Shown: positions 45,756 through 54,806, numbered from the stretch's first letter. The stretch is DNA of 64,000 nt from Streptomyces sp. WM6386 (GCF_000972385.1 NZ_JXTE01000003.1:124001-188000), one strand, 5' to 3'. A program made the numbers and translations. The notes: a model not told the origin generated them from the sequence alone.

Positions 45756-46172
45756 ATGATGCTCAGGGTCGTTTGGACATACGTGCACACCTACGACGTT
45801 CCCCGCCGCCAGTCCTACCAGTCGATCCCGTCCTCGCGGCCGACTCCGGACCCGCTGTGCGGCCCATCGGCCACGCCGATCTACGACGCGCTCTACGCCG
45901 AGTACGTCAAGTCGTTCCGCTCGCTGCCGGGTGACCGCAGTGGCGAGGAGGAGCTGGGGTTCACCGCGTTCGGGAACCTTCCGCAGGACGCGTACGGCGG
46001 CCACCGGCCGGGTTCGTTCAGCAGCTCGTACAGCGCCTACAGCGCGGGCGCGCACAGTGCCCGCGTCGGGCAGCAGCAGTCGCAGTGGCAGCGCGTCGGA
46101 CAGATCGGGCAGCACGGCACGATGGTGCAGCATGTGCCGGCGCTGCCGCCCGGCCAGCGCCGCGGCTTCTGA
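45756..46172 (+). CDS. Hypothetical protein, Ser/Gln-rich
   Basis: This 138-residue protein of unknown function has a charged N-terminal half and a Ser/Ala/Gln/Gly-rich C-terminal half (SSSYSAYSAGAHSARVG, QHGTMVQHVPALPPGQ). The start is unsure: ATG 45756, ATG 45759 or GTG 45783 are possible, and none has a strong ribosome site. The gene ends at a terminator shared with der. Confidence 0.6.
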   Translation: MMLRVVWTYVHTYDVPRRQSYQSIPSSRPTPDPLCGPSATPIYDALYAEYVKSFRSLPGDRSGEEELGFTAFGNLPQDAYGGHRPGSFSSSYSAYSAGAHSARVGQQQSQWQRVGQIGQHGTMVQHVPALPPGQRRGF

Positions 46173-46176
46173 CACA

Positions 46177-46214
46177 GCAGGAAGGGCGGCCCCGACAGGG
46201 GCCGCCCTTCCTGC
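46177..46214. terminator. Terminator between hypothetical gene and der
   Basis: A perfect 17-bp stem (arms 46177-46193 and 46198-46214, core gaagggcggcccc) with loop gaca lies between the convergent stops. Confidence 0.92.
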
Positions 46215-46224
46215 GTTTCCGCGC

Positions 46225-47703
46225 TTACTTCTTCTTGGCGCCGCGCTTCTCGCGCACCCGCACCGAGATATGGATCGGGGTGCCGTCGAAGCTGAACTCC
46301 TCACGCAGCCGGCGCTCGATGAAGCGGCGGTAGCCCGCCTCGATGAAGCCGGAGGCGAAGAGGACGAACCGCGGGGGCTTGGTGCCGGCCTGGGTGCCGA
46401 AGAGAATGCGGGGCTGCTTGCCGCCACGGACCGGGTGCGGGTGGGCGGCGACCAGCTCGCCGAGGAAGGCGTTCAGGCGGCCCGTCGGAACACGGGTCTC
46501 CCAGCCGGCCAGAGCGGTCTCGATCGCCGGGACCAGCTTCTCCATGTGACGGCCGGTGCGCGCCGAGACATTGACCCGGGGCGCCCAGGCGACCTGGGCG
46601 AGCTCGGTCTCGATCTCCCGCTCCAGGTAGTAGCGACGCTCCTCGTCGAGGGTGTCCCACTTGTTGTAGGCGACGACGATCGCGCGCCCGGCCTCGACGG
46701 CCATCGTCACGATCCGCTGGTCCTGCACCGAGATGGACTCGGAGGCGTCGATCAGGATGACCGCGACCTCGGCCTTCTCGACAGCGGCCGCGGTGCGCAG
46801 CGAGGCGTAGTAGTCGGCGCCCTGCTGGAGGTGGACGCGCTTGCGGATGCCCGCCGTGTCGACGAACTTCCAGGTGACGCCGCCGAGTTCGATGAGCTCG
46901 TCGACCGGGTCACGGGTGGTGCCCGCGAGTTCGTTGACGACGACACGCTCCTCGTTGGCCACCTTGTTCAGCAGGGAGGACTTGCCGACGTTCGGACGGC
47001 CGATGAGCGCGATGCGGCGCGGACCGCCGAGAGCGGTGCCGAAGGTCTGCTCAGGCGCCTCCGGCAGGGCCTCCAGGACGGCGTCCAGCATGTCGCCGGT
47101 GCCGCGGCCGTGCAGCGAGGAGACCGGGTGCGGCTCTCCGATGCCGAGGGACCACAGAGCGGTGGCGTCGGCCTCGCCGCTCTGGCCGTCGACCTTGTTG
47201 GCGCAGAGCACCACGGGCTTGTTGGCCTTGCGGAGCAGTCGTACGACCGCCTCGTCGGTGTCGGTGACGCCGACCTTGGCGTCGACGACGAACACGACGG
47301 CGTCGGCGGCCTCGATCGCGTACTCGGCCTGCGCGGCCACGGAGGCGTCGATGCCGAGGACGTCCTGCTCCCAGCCACCGGTGTCGACGACCTTGAAGCG
47401 ACGGCCCGCCCACTCGGCCTCGTAGGTCACGCGGTCGCGGGTGACGCCGGGCTTGTCCTCGACGACGGCCTCGCGGCGGCCGATGATCCGGTTCACCAGA
47501 GTCGACTTGCCGACGTTCGGGCGGCCGACGACGGCGAGCACGGGCAGCGGCCCGTGGCCGGCCTCCTCGATCGCGCCCTCGACGTCCTCGACATCGAAGC
47601 CCTCTTCCGCGGCGAGCTCCATGAACTCCGCGTACTCGGCATCGCCAAGCGCTCCGTGGTCGTGCTGCTCGCCCGAGCCGTCGGAGTGGATGTGGTCGTT
47701 CAT
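46225..47703 (-). CDS. der: Ribosome-assembly GTPase Der (EngA)
   Basis: This 492-residue protein has tandem GTPase domains, each with its own G1 motif ([14 protein letters not shown] near residue 60 and [15 protein letters not shown] near 230), plus G3 (DTGGW, DTAGI), G4 (NKVD, NKWD) and a C-terminal KH-like domain. It acts in 50S ribosome assembly. An acidic N-terminal extension of about 55 residues is typical of actinobacteria. ATG 47703 is chosen over 47769. It lies downstream of plsC. Confidence 0.95.
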   Translation of the reverse strand: MNDHIHSDGSGEQHDHGALGDAEYAEFMELAAEEGFDVEDVEGAIEEAGHGPLPVLAVVGRPNVGKSTLVNRIIGRREAVVEDKPGVTRDRVTYEAEWAGRRFKVVDTGGWEQDVLGIDASVAAQAEYAIEAADAVVFVVDAKVGVTDTDEAVVRLLRKANKPVVLCANKVDGQSGEADATALWSLGIGEPHPVSSLHGRGTGDMLDAVLEALPEAPEQTFGTALGGPRRIALIGRPNVGKSSLLNKVANEERVVVNELAGTTRDPVDELIELGGVTWKFVDTAGIRKRVHLQQGADYYASLRTAAAVEKAEVAVILIDASESISVQDQRIVTMAVEAGRAIVVAYNKWDTLDEERRYYLEREIETELAQVAWAPRVNVSARTGRHMEKLVPAIETALAGWETRVPTGRLNAFLGELVAAHPHPVRGGKQPRILFGTQAGTKPPRFVLFASGFIEAGYRRFIERRLREEFSFDGTPIHISVRVREKRGAKKK

Positions 47704-47782
47704 GAAGTCCGTACCTCGTCGTTCATCGTGGTGATCGGTGGACCACCCGGTTTCTCCGGTTTGATCCACTACTTAGTGTCGC

Positions 47783-48427
47783 TCAGCGCCCGGTCAGGCG
47801 CCTGGCGTTTTCCAGGTGAGCGGTGAGCTGCTTCTGGATGCGCTCGGTCGCCTCGTCGAGCGCCTTGCGGGTACGCCGCCCGCTGCCGTCGCCCGCCTCG
47901 AAGGGGTCACCGAAGACCACGTCGACACGGCTGCGCAACGGAGGCAGCGCCTTTACCAACCGCCCGGGCCGGTCGGAACTTCCCAGCACGGCGACCGGGA
48001 CGATCGCGGCGCCGCTGCGGACGGCGAAGTACGCGAGCCCGGCGCGCAGCGCGGCGAAGTCTCCCTCACCGCGGGTGCCCTCCGGGAAGATCCCGAGGAC
48101 ACCGCCGGCCGAGAGCACGTCCAGGGCCTGGGTGATGGCCGTGCGGTCGGTGCCCGACCGGTCGACCTTGACCTGTCCGATGGCGAGCAGGAACGGGTCG
48201 AGGGGGCCGATGAACGCTTCCTTCTTGATCAGGAAGTGCGTCGGCCGGGGCGCCACGCCCATGACCATCGGGCCGTCGATGGCATGGGAGTGGTTGACGG
48301 CGTAGATCACCGGGCCGGTCGCGGGCACCTTCCAGGCGCCCAGCACGCGCGGCTTCCACAGCCCGTACATCAGGCCGACGCCGATGCGCCGCCCGACCTC
48401 TGCACCCCGCTCCGAAGGCACGGTCAC
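47783..48427 (-). CDS. 1-acyl-glycerol-3-phosphate acyltransferase-like (PlsC family)
   Basis: This 214-residue protein has the acyltransferase motifs: VNHSHAIDGPMVMGV (HxxxxD block I), FIGPLDPFLL, GIFPEGTRGEGD (block III) and VPVAVLGSSDRPG (block IV). It transfers acyl groups to lysophospholipids. The GTG 48427 start overlaps the cmk stop (GTGA), so it is coupled to cmk. There is no signal peptide. Confidence 0.9.
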   Translation of the reverse strand: MTVPSERGAEVGRRIGVGLMYGLWKPRVLGAWKVPATGPVIYAVNHSHAIDGPMVMGVAPRPTHFLIKKEAFIGPLDPFLLAIGQVKVDRSGTDRTAITQALDVLSAGGVLGIFPEGTRGEGDFAALRAGLAYFAVRSGAAIVPVAVLGSSDRPGRLVKALPPLRSRVDVVFGDPFEAGDGSGRRTRKALDEATERIQKQLTAHLENARRLTGR

Positions 48428-49110
48428 TTCCCGGCCCGCTTCTCCTCGACGAGGGTGACGACGCACTCGATGACCTGCGTCAGCGTGAGCTCGGTGGTGT
48501 CCACCTCGACCGCGTCGCCGGCCTTGGCGAGCGGCGAGGTCTTCCGGCTGGAGTCGGCCGCGTCCCGCTTGACCAGGGCCTCGCGGGTGGCGTTGACGTC
48601 CGCGCCCTTCAGCTCACCGCTGCGGCGGGCGGCACGCGCCTCCGGGGAGGCGGTGAGGAAGATCTTGAGGTCGGCGTCGGGCAGCACGGTCGTACCGATG
48701 TCGCGGCCCTCGACGACGATGCCCCGCTCCGCCGAGGCGGCGATCGAGCGCTGCAGCTCGGTGATCCGCGCCCGCACCTCCGGCACCGCGCTCACCGCGC
48801 TGACCTTGGAGGTGACCTCCTGGGTGCGGATCGGCCCGGCGACGTCGGTGCCGTCGACGGTGATCGTCGGGTCGGCCGGGTCGGTGCCGGAGATGATCTC
48901 CGCCTTGCCGGCCACGGCGGCGATCGCGGTCGGGTCCTCGATGTCGATCCCGTTGGTCACCATCCACCACGTGATCGCCCGGTACTGGGCGCCGGTGTCC
49001 AGGTAGCTCAGACCGAGCTGCGCCGCGACGGCCTTCGACGTGCTCGACTTGCCGGTGCCGGAGGGACCGTCGATGGCGACGATCACGGGCGGGGCGGCGC
49101 CGTTTTCCAC
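48424..49110 (-). CDS. cmk: Cytidylate kinase
   Basis: This 228-residue nucleotide kinase has a P-loop (VIVAIDGPSGTGKSSTSKAV, residues about 10-28), a VVEGRDIGTTVLPDADLKIF segment with the CMP-binding motif, and the EARAARRSGELKG lid region. It phosphorylates CMP and dCMP. GTG 49110 is preceded by AGGAAGG. It is followed by plsC and then der, and the tyrA and aroH genes are upstream in the same direction, a classic actinobacterial order. Confidence 0.95.
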   Translation of the reverse strand: MENGAAPPVIVAIDGPSGTGKSSTSKAVAAQLGLSYLDTGAQYRAITWWMVTNGIDIEDPTAIAAVAGKAEIISGTDPADPTITVDGTDVAGPIRTQEVTSKVSAVSAVPEVRARITELQRSIAASAERGIVVEGRDIGTTVLPDADLKIFLTASPEARAARRSGELKGADVNATREALVKRDAADSSRKTSPLAKAGDAVEVDTTELTLTQVIECVVTLVEEKRAGK

Positions 49111-49197
49111 GGGAGGACACCTTCCTGGTGCGGTGTGGTGGGGAGTGCGGGGCGCGATGGGGCCCCGCACAAGGGTACTGGCTCGTCGGCGGCCTCT

Positions 49198-50283
49198 TTA
49201 CTGGCGGATGGCCCAGCCACGCTCCCGCAGTGCCGCCGTCAGGACCGGCGCCGTCTGCGGCTCCACCATCAGCTGCACCAGACCCGCCTGCTGCCCGGTC
49301 GCGTGCTCGATGCGCACGTCCTCGATGTTGACCCCGGCCCGTCCCGCGTCCGCGAAGATACGGGCCAGCTGACCGGGCTGGTCGTCGATGAGGACGGCCA
49401 CGACCTCGTACGTGCGCGGGGCGGACCCGTGCTTGCCGGGTACCCGCACCTGGCCCGCGTTCCCGCGCCGCAGCACGTCCTCGATACCCACGGCTCCCTC
49501 ACCGCGCTTGGCCTCGTCGGAGGACTGCAGGGACCGCAGCGCCCGCACCGTCTCCTCGATGTCGGCGGCGACGTCGGTGAGCAGGTCGGCGACCGGCCCC
49601 GGGTTCGCGGAGAGGATGTCGATCCACATCCGGGGGTCGGACGCGGCGATCCGGGTCACATCACGGATGCCCTGGCCGCACAGTCGTACGGCGGCCTCCT
49701 CGGCGCTCTCCAGCCGCGCGGCGACCATGCTCGACACCAGGTGGGGCATGTGGGAGACCAGCGCGACGGCGCGATCGTGGGCGTCGGCGTCCATCACGAC
49801 CGGTACGGCACGGCAGTGCGAGACCAGTTCCAGGGCGAGGTTCAGCACCTCGGTGTCGGTGTCCCGGGTCGGCGTCAGCACCCAGGGGCGGCCCTCGAAG
49901 AGGTCGCCGGTCGCGGCCAGCGGGCCGGACTTCTCGCGGCCGGACATGGGGTGCGTGCCGATGTACGAGGCGAGGTCGACGCCGAGCGCCTCCAGCTCGC
50001 GGCGCGGTCCGCCCTTGACGCTCGCCACGTCGATGTAGCCGCGGGCCACGCCCCGGCGCATGACGTCGGCGAGCACCGCGGCCACATGGGCGGGCGGGGC
50101 CGCGACGATCGCGAGGTCGACGGGCCCCTCGGGCTCCTCGTCGGTGCCGGCACCGAGCGCGGCGGCGGTGCGGGCCTGCTCGGGGTCGTGGTCGGCCAGG
50201 TGGACCTGGACGCCCCGGCTGACCAGCGCCAGCGCGGCGGACGTGCCGATGAGGCCGGTGCCGATCACGAGTGCGGTTCTCAC
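49198..50283 (-). CDS. tyrA: Prephenate dehydrogenase with a C-terminal ACT domain
   Basis: This 361-residue protein converts prephenate to 4-hydroxyphenylpyruvate in tyrosine synthesis. An N-terminal NAD-binding fold (TALVIGTGLIGTSAALALVS) and a central catalytic part (IGTHPMSGREKSG, AHDRAVALVSHMPHLVS) are followed by an ACT regulatory domain (YEVVAVLIDDQPGQLARIF, about residues 295-361). The GTG 50283 start overlaps the aroH stop as GTGA. Confidence 0.93.
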   Translation of the reverse strand: MRTALVIGTGLIGTSAALALVSRGVQVHLADHDPEQARTAAALGAGTDEEPEGPVDLAIVAAPPAHVAAVLADVMRRGVARGYIDVASVKGGPRRELEALGVDLASYIGTHPMSGREKSGPLAATGDLFEGRPWVLTPTRDTDTEVLNLALELVSHCRAVPVVMDADAHDRAVALVSHMPHLVSSMVAARLESAEEAAVRLCGQGIRDVTRIAASDPRMWIDILSANPGPVADLLTDVAADIEETVRALRSLQSSDEAKRGEGAVGIEDVLRRGNAGQVRVPGKHGSAPRTYEVVAVLIDDQPGQLARIFADAGRAGVNIEDVRIEHATGQQAGLVQLMVEPQTAPVLTAALRERGWAIRQ

Positions 50284-50642
50284 TGGGCGATGTCCTTGCG
50301 CAGGGCGGCCGCGGTGCCCAGGTAGACGTGGTTGATCTCGGTACGGGACCGGTCGGACTCTATGTGCGCGAGGATCCGCACGACGCGGGGCATGGCGCCC
50401 TCGATGTCGAGCTCCTGGGCGCAGATCAGCGGGACGTCCACGATGCCGAGCTTGCGGGCCGCGGCCGCGGGGAAGTCGCTGTGCAGATCCGGTGTGGCCG
50501 TGAACCAGATGCTGATGAGGTCGTCCGCGGTGAGGTCGTTCCGCTCCAGGACGGCGGTGAGCAGCGCTCCGACCTGCTCGTCCATGTGACCGGCTTCGTC
50601 CCGTTCGAGTTGGACGGCGCCCCGGACCGCTCGTACCGCCAC
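50280..50642 (-). CDS. aroH: Chorismate mutase, AroH class
   Basis: This 120-residue monofunctional chorismate mutase of the Bacillus AroH trimer type begins MAVRAVRGAVQLERDEAGHM and includes NDLTADDLISIWFTATPDLH, FPAAAARKLG and INHVYLGTAAALRKDI. It feeds prephenate to the coupled tyrA gene. The start is ATG 50642. Confidence 0.94.
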   Translation of the reverse strand: MAVRAVRGAVQLERDEAGHMDEQVGALLTAVLERNDLTADDLISIWFTATPDLHSDFPAAAARKLGIVDVPLICAQELDIEGAMPRVVRILAHIESDRSRTEINHVYLGTAAALRKDIAQ

Positions 50643-50733
50643 GGCTCTGCTCCTTGCTGATGTACGGCTCTTGGTACATCCAGCCTAGTCAGCCCGCGTC
50701 GGGCCGGTGTGCGCCGCCCGCCCGCTGAGACAC

Positions 50734-51138
50734 CTACAGGTTCCGCTGCCCGGCGGGCTCGTCGAGGTCGGCCGGCAGCTGTCCGTCCGGCGTCAGCGTG
50801 TCCACGGCCCGCGGCAGCACCTGGGCCAGCTCGTCCGCGGCCCTGCCCGTGGAGACTCCCGTCTCCTCGGCGACCTGCTGGAGGGTCTCGTCGGGCAGCG
50901 CCTGCTGGATCTGCGCGCCGGTCACGGACTGGTTGGCGCCGGTGCCGACCCAGGAGTCCTTCTGTTCGGCGAGGCCCGACTTGGCGAGCGTGTCGAGCAG
51001 TCCGCCCAGCGGGTGGTTGCCGTGGCCGCCCTGTTTGCCGAGCGCGGAGAGCAGCGCGCCGAGGATGTTGCTCCCGCTGGAACCGTTGCCCGAGCCGAGG
51101 AGTCCTCCCAGAAGACTGCCGACGTCGTTACCCGCCAT
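50734..51138 (-). CDS. YidB-like (DUF937) protein
   Basis: This 134-residue protein has a Gly/Ser/Leu-rich N-terminus (GSLLGGLLGSGNGSSGSNIL), DUF937-type motifs, and a C-terminal helical repeat (ALPDETLQQVAEETGVSTGR, AADELAQVLPRAVDTLTPDG). DUF937 proteins have no firm function. It ends 90 bases from aroH and is divergent from the secreted protein at 51312. Confidence 0.87.
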   Translation of the reverse strand: MAGNDVGSLLGGLLGSGNGSSGSNILGALLSALGKQGGHGNHPLGGLLDTLAKSGLAEQKDSWVGTGANQSVTGAQIQQALPDETLQQVAEETGVSTGRAADELAQVLPRAVDTLTPDGQLPADLDEPAGQRNL

Positions 51139-51311
51139 GGTCGTGCCTTTCGCGAGGTCGGCCGAGCCCGGGGGACCCGGCGCCGAACTCTGCCAATGTC
51201 ACCCAGATTGCCCTGTTCCGCTACTTGTGGTGAGAACGCGCCCGTGCGCCTCTGGACGCAAGGCCCCGGGTCCGCTCTCATGGCAGGAAGCTCGCCTCGG
51301 GGGAGGCCCGT

Positions 51312-52010
51312 ATGAAGCGTTCCGGACCACTGCTCACCCTTCTCGCGGGTCTGCTGGTAGGCCTGTTCATGCTGTCGCTGAATGCGACGACCGGCGAGAA
51401 GACCACCTCGTCGTCGGTGCGGGAGTCGCCGAGCACGAAGGCGTCACCGAGCCCGACCCCCACGCGGACGACCCCGTCCGCGTCCCCCTCGCCGTCGAAG
51501 GTGCCCGTCCCGGACGCCGACTACGCGGGCCGCACCGACGACGACTCCTCCGCGATCGCCGTGTCCCTGCGCGACGGCCGGGCGATCGCGTACTTCTGCG
51601 ACGGCCGGGACAAGGAGTCGTGGCTCAAGGGCGACGTCGAGGACGACGGCACCATGAAGCTCACCGCCAAGGACGGCTCGAAGCTGAACGGCACCCTCAA
51701 GGAGGGCGTGGGGGTCCCCCCGCTCGAGCGGAGCCGAGAGTGGGGGAGGATCAGCGGCACGGTCGACATCGGCGGCGGGCACTACACCTTCACCGCCGAC
51801 AAGGCGATCAAGCCGTCCGGCCTGTACCGGGCGACCGCCACCGTGCGCGACGCGAAGTTCGACGGCGGCTGGATCGTGCTGAAGGACGGCAGCCAGGTCG
51901 GCATCCTCAAGAAGGACGGCAAGCCCTCCCCCGCACCCGAGATCGACCCGGAGACCGGCGTGGTGACGGTCGACGGACAGCAGCTCACGGCCCGCCCCGT
52001 CACCCCCTGA
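51312..52010 (+). CDS. Secreted/anchored protein carrying a palindromic element
   Basis: This 232-residue protein has an N-terminal membrane anchor (LLTLLAGLLVGLFMLSL), a Thr/Pro/Ser-rich linker and a beta-rich domain starting near AGRTDDDSSAIAVSLRDG. The 40-bp palindromic element, copy B, is inserted in frame and encodes the VGVPPLERSREWGR loop, which looks foreign to the otherwise repetitive strand pattern. It lies upstream of the DUF6529 and Rieske genes on the same strand. Its function is unknown. Confidence 0.83.
   Translation: MKRSGPLLTLLAGLLVGLFMLSLNATTGEKTTSSSVRESPSTKASPSPTPTRTTPSASPSPSKVPVPDADYAGRTDDDSSAIAVSLRDGRAIAYFCDGRDKESWLKGDVEDDGTMKLTAKDGSKLNGTLKEGVGVPPLERSREWGRISGTVDIGGGHYTFTADKAIKPSGLYRATATVRDAKFDGGWIVLKDGSQVGILKKDGKPSPAPEIDPETGVVTVDGQQLTARPVTP
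51710..51749. repeat. 40-bp palindromic element, copy B (inside the secreted-protein gene)
   Basis: gggggtccccccgctcgagc (51710-51729), loop ggagc, cgagagtgggggagg (51735-51749). Copy A (35636-35675) differs only in the five-base loop. Both copies have the same orientation on the plus strand. Confidence 0.92.
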
Positions 52011-52036
52011 ACTCCAGTCCGTACGAGGGAGCCGAC

Positions 52037-52621
52037 ATGACCGCCGACCCGAACGCCGCCACCCAGGGATTCCCCTCTCCCCAGCCCTCCGAGCCGCGGC
52101 CGAGCCCGGCGCGCTATCTGGTCCCCGCGCTGGCCGCCGCCGCGGTGGCGGTCGCCCTCGGTGTGTACGGCAAGGTCCACGACCCGGCGGGGACCGCCTT
52201 CAACCTCGCCGGTTTCAGCAGCACGGGCGCGGTGAAGTCCTGGCTGGCGACGGTCGCGATCTTCTTCGCCGTCGTCCAGTTCTCCTCGGCGCTGATGATG
52301 TACGGCAGGCTGCCGGGCCCGAGCTGGTCAGGGGTGCTGCACCGCTGGTCGGGGCGGGTGGCGTTCCTGGTGTCGGTGCCGGTGGCGGTGCACTGTCTGT
52401 ACGCGCTGGGCTATCAGACGTACGAAACACGCGTTTTCTGGCACTCCCTCCTGGGTTGCTTCTTCTTCGGAGTGTTCAGTGCCAAGATGCTGCTGCTCCG
52501 CTCGGAGCGACTCCCCAACTGGCTGCTGCCGATCGTCGGCGGGCTCGTCTTCACCGCGCTCACGATCGTCTGGCTGACCTCCGCCCTCTGGTTCTTCCGC
52601 ACCTTCGGAGTGACTACATGA
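52037..52621 (+). CDS. DUF6529 integral membrane protein
   Basis: This 194-residue protein has four membrane helices and a short N-terminal Pro-rich tail. Paired histidines lie in or beside helices: VLHRWSGRVAFLVS, VPVAVHCLYALGYQ and FWHSLLGCFFFGVFSAK, a pattern seen in small b-type cytochromes, so haem binding is plausible. It is followed by a Rieske lipoprotein gene in ATGA overlap, hinting at a quinol-to-Rieske electron route. GAGGGAG precedes ATG 52037. Confidence 0.85.
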   Translation: MTADPNAATQGFPSPQPSEPRPSPARYLVPALAAAAVAVALGVYGKVHDPAGTAFNLAGFSSTGAVKSWLATVAIFFAVVQFSSALMMYGRLPGPSWSGVLHRWSGRVAFLVSVPVAVHCLYALGYQTYETRVFWHSLLGCFFFGVFSAKMLLLRSERLPNWLLPIVGGLVFTALTIVWLTSALWFFRTFGVTT

Positions 52622-53037
52622 CGACTCACGGCCCGACGCGACGCACGGTCCTCCTCGCGACGGGGGCCGCGGCGTTCACCGTCGGCTGCGGCGAGTACGG
52701 CAACGAAGGCGACAGCGACTCCGGGTCCGACACCGTCGAGGCCTCCGCCGGTCAGGAACTGGCGAAGACCAGTGAGATCCCGGTCGGCGGCGGCAAGATC
52801 TTCAAGGACGAGAAGGTCGTCGTCACCCAGCCGAAGAAGGGCGAGTTCAAGGCCTTCACCAACATCTGCACCCACCAGCAGTGCCCGGTGGCCAACGTCG
52901 ACGGCGGCACCATCAACTGCACCTGCCACGGCAGCAAGTTCAGCATCACGGACGGCTCGGTGGCGAACCCCCCGGCGACCCAGCCGCTGGCCGAGAAGAA
53001 GATCGCGGTGCAGGGCGACTCGATCAAGCTGGCCTAG
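52618..53037 (+). CDS. Rieske [2Fe-2S] lipoprotein with a Tat-type signal
   Basis: This 139-residue protein has RR in GPTRRTVLLATGAAAFTVGC, a Tat-like signal followed by a lipobox cysteine. The Rieske cluster ligands are visible: CTHQQCPV and CTCHGSKFSI, with the disulfide pair. It would face outward at the membrane. It starts as ATGA with the DUF6529 gene. Its stop overlaps the convergent ADP-ribosylglycohydrolase stop by four bases. Confidence 0.93.
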   Translation: MTTHGPTRRTVLLATGAAAFTVGCGEYGNEGDSDSGSDTVEASAGQELAKTSEIPVGGGKIFKDEKVVVTQPKKGEFKAFTNICTHQQCPVANVDGGTINCTCHGSKFSITDGSVANPPATQPLAEKKIAVQGDSIKLA

Positions 53038-54053
53038 TCCCAGAGGGCGCCGAGCGTCGCCAACTCGCTCTGGTACTCGATCCGGTCCGCCCACTCGGTG
53101 GGCCATACCTCGGCCCCGTGGTACGCCCCCGCGAAGGCCCCCGCCAGAGCGGCGATCGAGTCGGAGTCCCCGGCGGTGCAGGCGGCCCGCCGCAGGGCCG
53201 TCACCGGCTCGTCGACGAACAGCAGGAAGCACAGCAGCCCGGTCGCCAGCGCCTCCTCGGCGATCCACCCCTCGCCGGTCGCCAGACACGGATCGGTCTC
53301 CGGGGACACCGAACGGACCGCCGCCTGAAGGCGCTCGAGGATCTCCAGGCACTCGTCCCAGCCGCGCGCGATGAAGTGCTCGGCCGTCGGGTCCTGGCTG
53401 CGGGTCCACAGGTCTCCGAGCCAGCGGTCGTGGTAGCGGGTGCGGTTCTCGACGGCGTACGACCGCAGCAGCCCGACCAGTCCGGTCGGCTCGGCACCCT
53501 GGGCGAGCAGCCGTACGGCGTGCGCGGTGAGGTCGGACGCGGCGAGCGCGGTCGGGTGCCCATGAGTGAGCGCGGACTGCAACTGGGCGGCGCCGGAGCG
53601 CTGTTCGTCGCTCAGGCCGGGGACCAGGCCGACGGGGGCGACGCGCATGTTGGCGCCGCAGCCCTTGGAGTGGATCTGACTGGCGTCCTGCCACAGCCGC
53701 CCTTCGCTCTTCAGCAGATTGCACGCGACGAGACAGGTCCGGCCCGGCGCGCGGTTGTTCTCCGGCGACTGGTACCAGTCCACGAACTCCTCGCGCACCG
53801 GACGCTCCATCCGCTTGGGCGCGAGCAGCCCACGGTCCATGGCCGTCCGCAGCCCTCGTCCCAGCGCCAGCGTCATCTGCGTGTCGTCCGTGACGATCGC
53901 CGGCTTCGGCAGCTCCATCTCCCGCCACGGCCCGCACTTGGCGAGGATCGACGGCACGTCGTTGAACTCGGTCGGGAAGCCCAGCGCGTCCCCCAGGGCG
54001 AGCCCCAGCAGGGCTCCCGTGGCGGCGCGCTTCCTGACGGTCGTGGCGGTCAT
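53034..54053 (-). CDS. ADP-ribosylglycohydrolase
   Basis: This 339-residue enzyme removes ADP-ribose from proteins or from small molecules. It has the family's start (GALLGLALGDALGFPTEF), the metal-binding TDDTQMTLALGRGL motif (DDT) and the late CTAGDSDSIAALAGAFAGA motif (GDxD). It starts as ATGA with the upstream NrtR-like NUDIX gene, so it is controlled with it. No prophage context is evident. Confidence 0.93.
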   Translation of the reverse strand: MTATTVRKRAATGALLGLALGDALGFPTEFNDVPSILAKCGPWREMELPKPAIVTDDTQMTLALGRGLRTAMDRGLLAPKRMERPVREEFVDWYQSPENNRAPGRTCLVACNLLKSEGRLWQDASQIHSKGCGANMRVAPVGLVPGLSDEQRSGAAQLQSALTHGHPTALAASDLTAHAVRLLAQGAEPTGLVGLLRSYAVENRTRYHDRWLGDLWTRSQDPTAEHFIARGWDECLEILERLQAAVRSVSPETDPCLATGEGWIAEEALATGLLCFLLFVDEPVTALRRAACTAGDSDSIAALAGAFAGAYHGAEVWPTEWADRIEYQSELATLGALWD

Positions 54054-54775
54054 GCGGGACGTCCTTCCCGAGGCGTTCGGAGCAGAGGCGGATGGAGCGT
54101 GGTGGCCGTGCCCGCGCGGTAGAGCGCGGCCGGTTTGCCGCGGCCGCCGGTCAGTCGCGCGGCGCCCGGGACCGGTTCGACGAAGCCGGGTGTGGCGAGC
54201 ACCTTGCGCCGGAAGTTGGGGCGGTCGAGGGCGGTGCCCCACACGGCCTCGTAGACCTGTTGCAGCTCGCCGAGCGTGAACTCGGGTGGACAGAAGGCGG
54301 TGGCGAGGCAGGTGTACTCGAGTTTGGCGCCGACGCGTTCCCGGGCGTCGGCCAGGATCCGGTCGTGGTCGAAGGCCAGGGGTCGCGCCGAGGCGTACGG
54401 CACCCAGCGGGCGTCCGCGGCGTCGCTGCCGCCGTGCGGCTCGGGCGGGTCCGGCAGCAGTGCGGCGAAGGCGACGGACACGACGCGCATCCGGGGGTCG
54501 CGGTCGGGCTCGCTGTAGGTGCGCAGCTGTTCCAGGTGCAGCCCGGAGACGTCCGAAAGGCCGGTCTCCTCGGCGAGTTCACGCCGGGCGGCCGTCTCGG
54601 CGGACTCGTCCGGCTGCACGAAGCCGCCGGGCAACGCCCAGTGCTCGGCGTACGGCTCCTGTCCGCGCTCCACGAGCAGGACGCGCAGAGCGCCCTCGGT
54701 GACGGTGAGGACGGCGAGATCGACGGTGACGGCGAAGGGTTCGTAGGCGTACTTGTCGTATGCGTCCACGTGCAC
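54050..54775 (-). CDS. NUDIX-fold regulator (NrtR-type)
   Basis: This 241-residue protein has a NUDIX domain (residues about 20-150, NUDIX box GGFVQPDESAETAARRELAE with ETGLSD) and a C-terminal winged-helix-like part (FTLGELQQVYEAVWGTALDR, FRRKVLATPGFV). This architecture is that of NrtR, which represses NAD-biosynthesis genes and responds to ADP-ribose. The start is GTG 54775 with AAGGGG upstream, and a palindrome overlaps the start region. Confidence 0.87.
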   Translation of the reverse strand: MHVDAYDKYAYEPFAVTVDLAVLTVTEGALRVLLVERGQEPYAEHWALPGGFVQPDESAETAARRELAEETGLSDVSGLHLEQLRTYSEPDRDPRMRVVSVAFAALLPDPPEPHGGSDAADARWVPYASARPLAFDHDRILADARERVGAKLEYTCLATAFCPPEFTLGELQQVYEAVWGTALDRPNFRRKVLATPGFVEPVPGAARLTGGRGKPAALYRAGTATTLHPPLLRTPREGRPA

Positions 54776-54782
54776 CCACCCC

Positions 54783-54806
54783 TTTAATAGTCACTACGAC
54801 TATAAA
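54783..54806. promoter_or_regulatory. Operator-like palindrome upstream of the NUDIX regulator
   Basis: TTTAATAGTC-ACTAC-GACTATAAA gives perfect ATAGTC/GACTAT half-sites with an AT-rich flank, eight bases before the NUDIX start. It is a candidate NrtR box and lies between divergent genes at 54775 and 54847. Confidence 0.7.
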
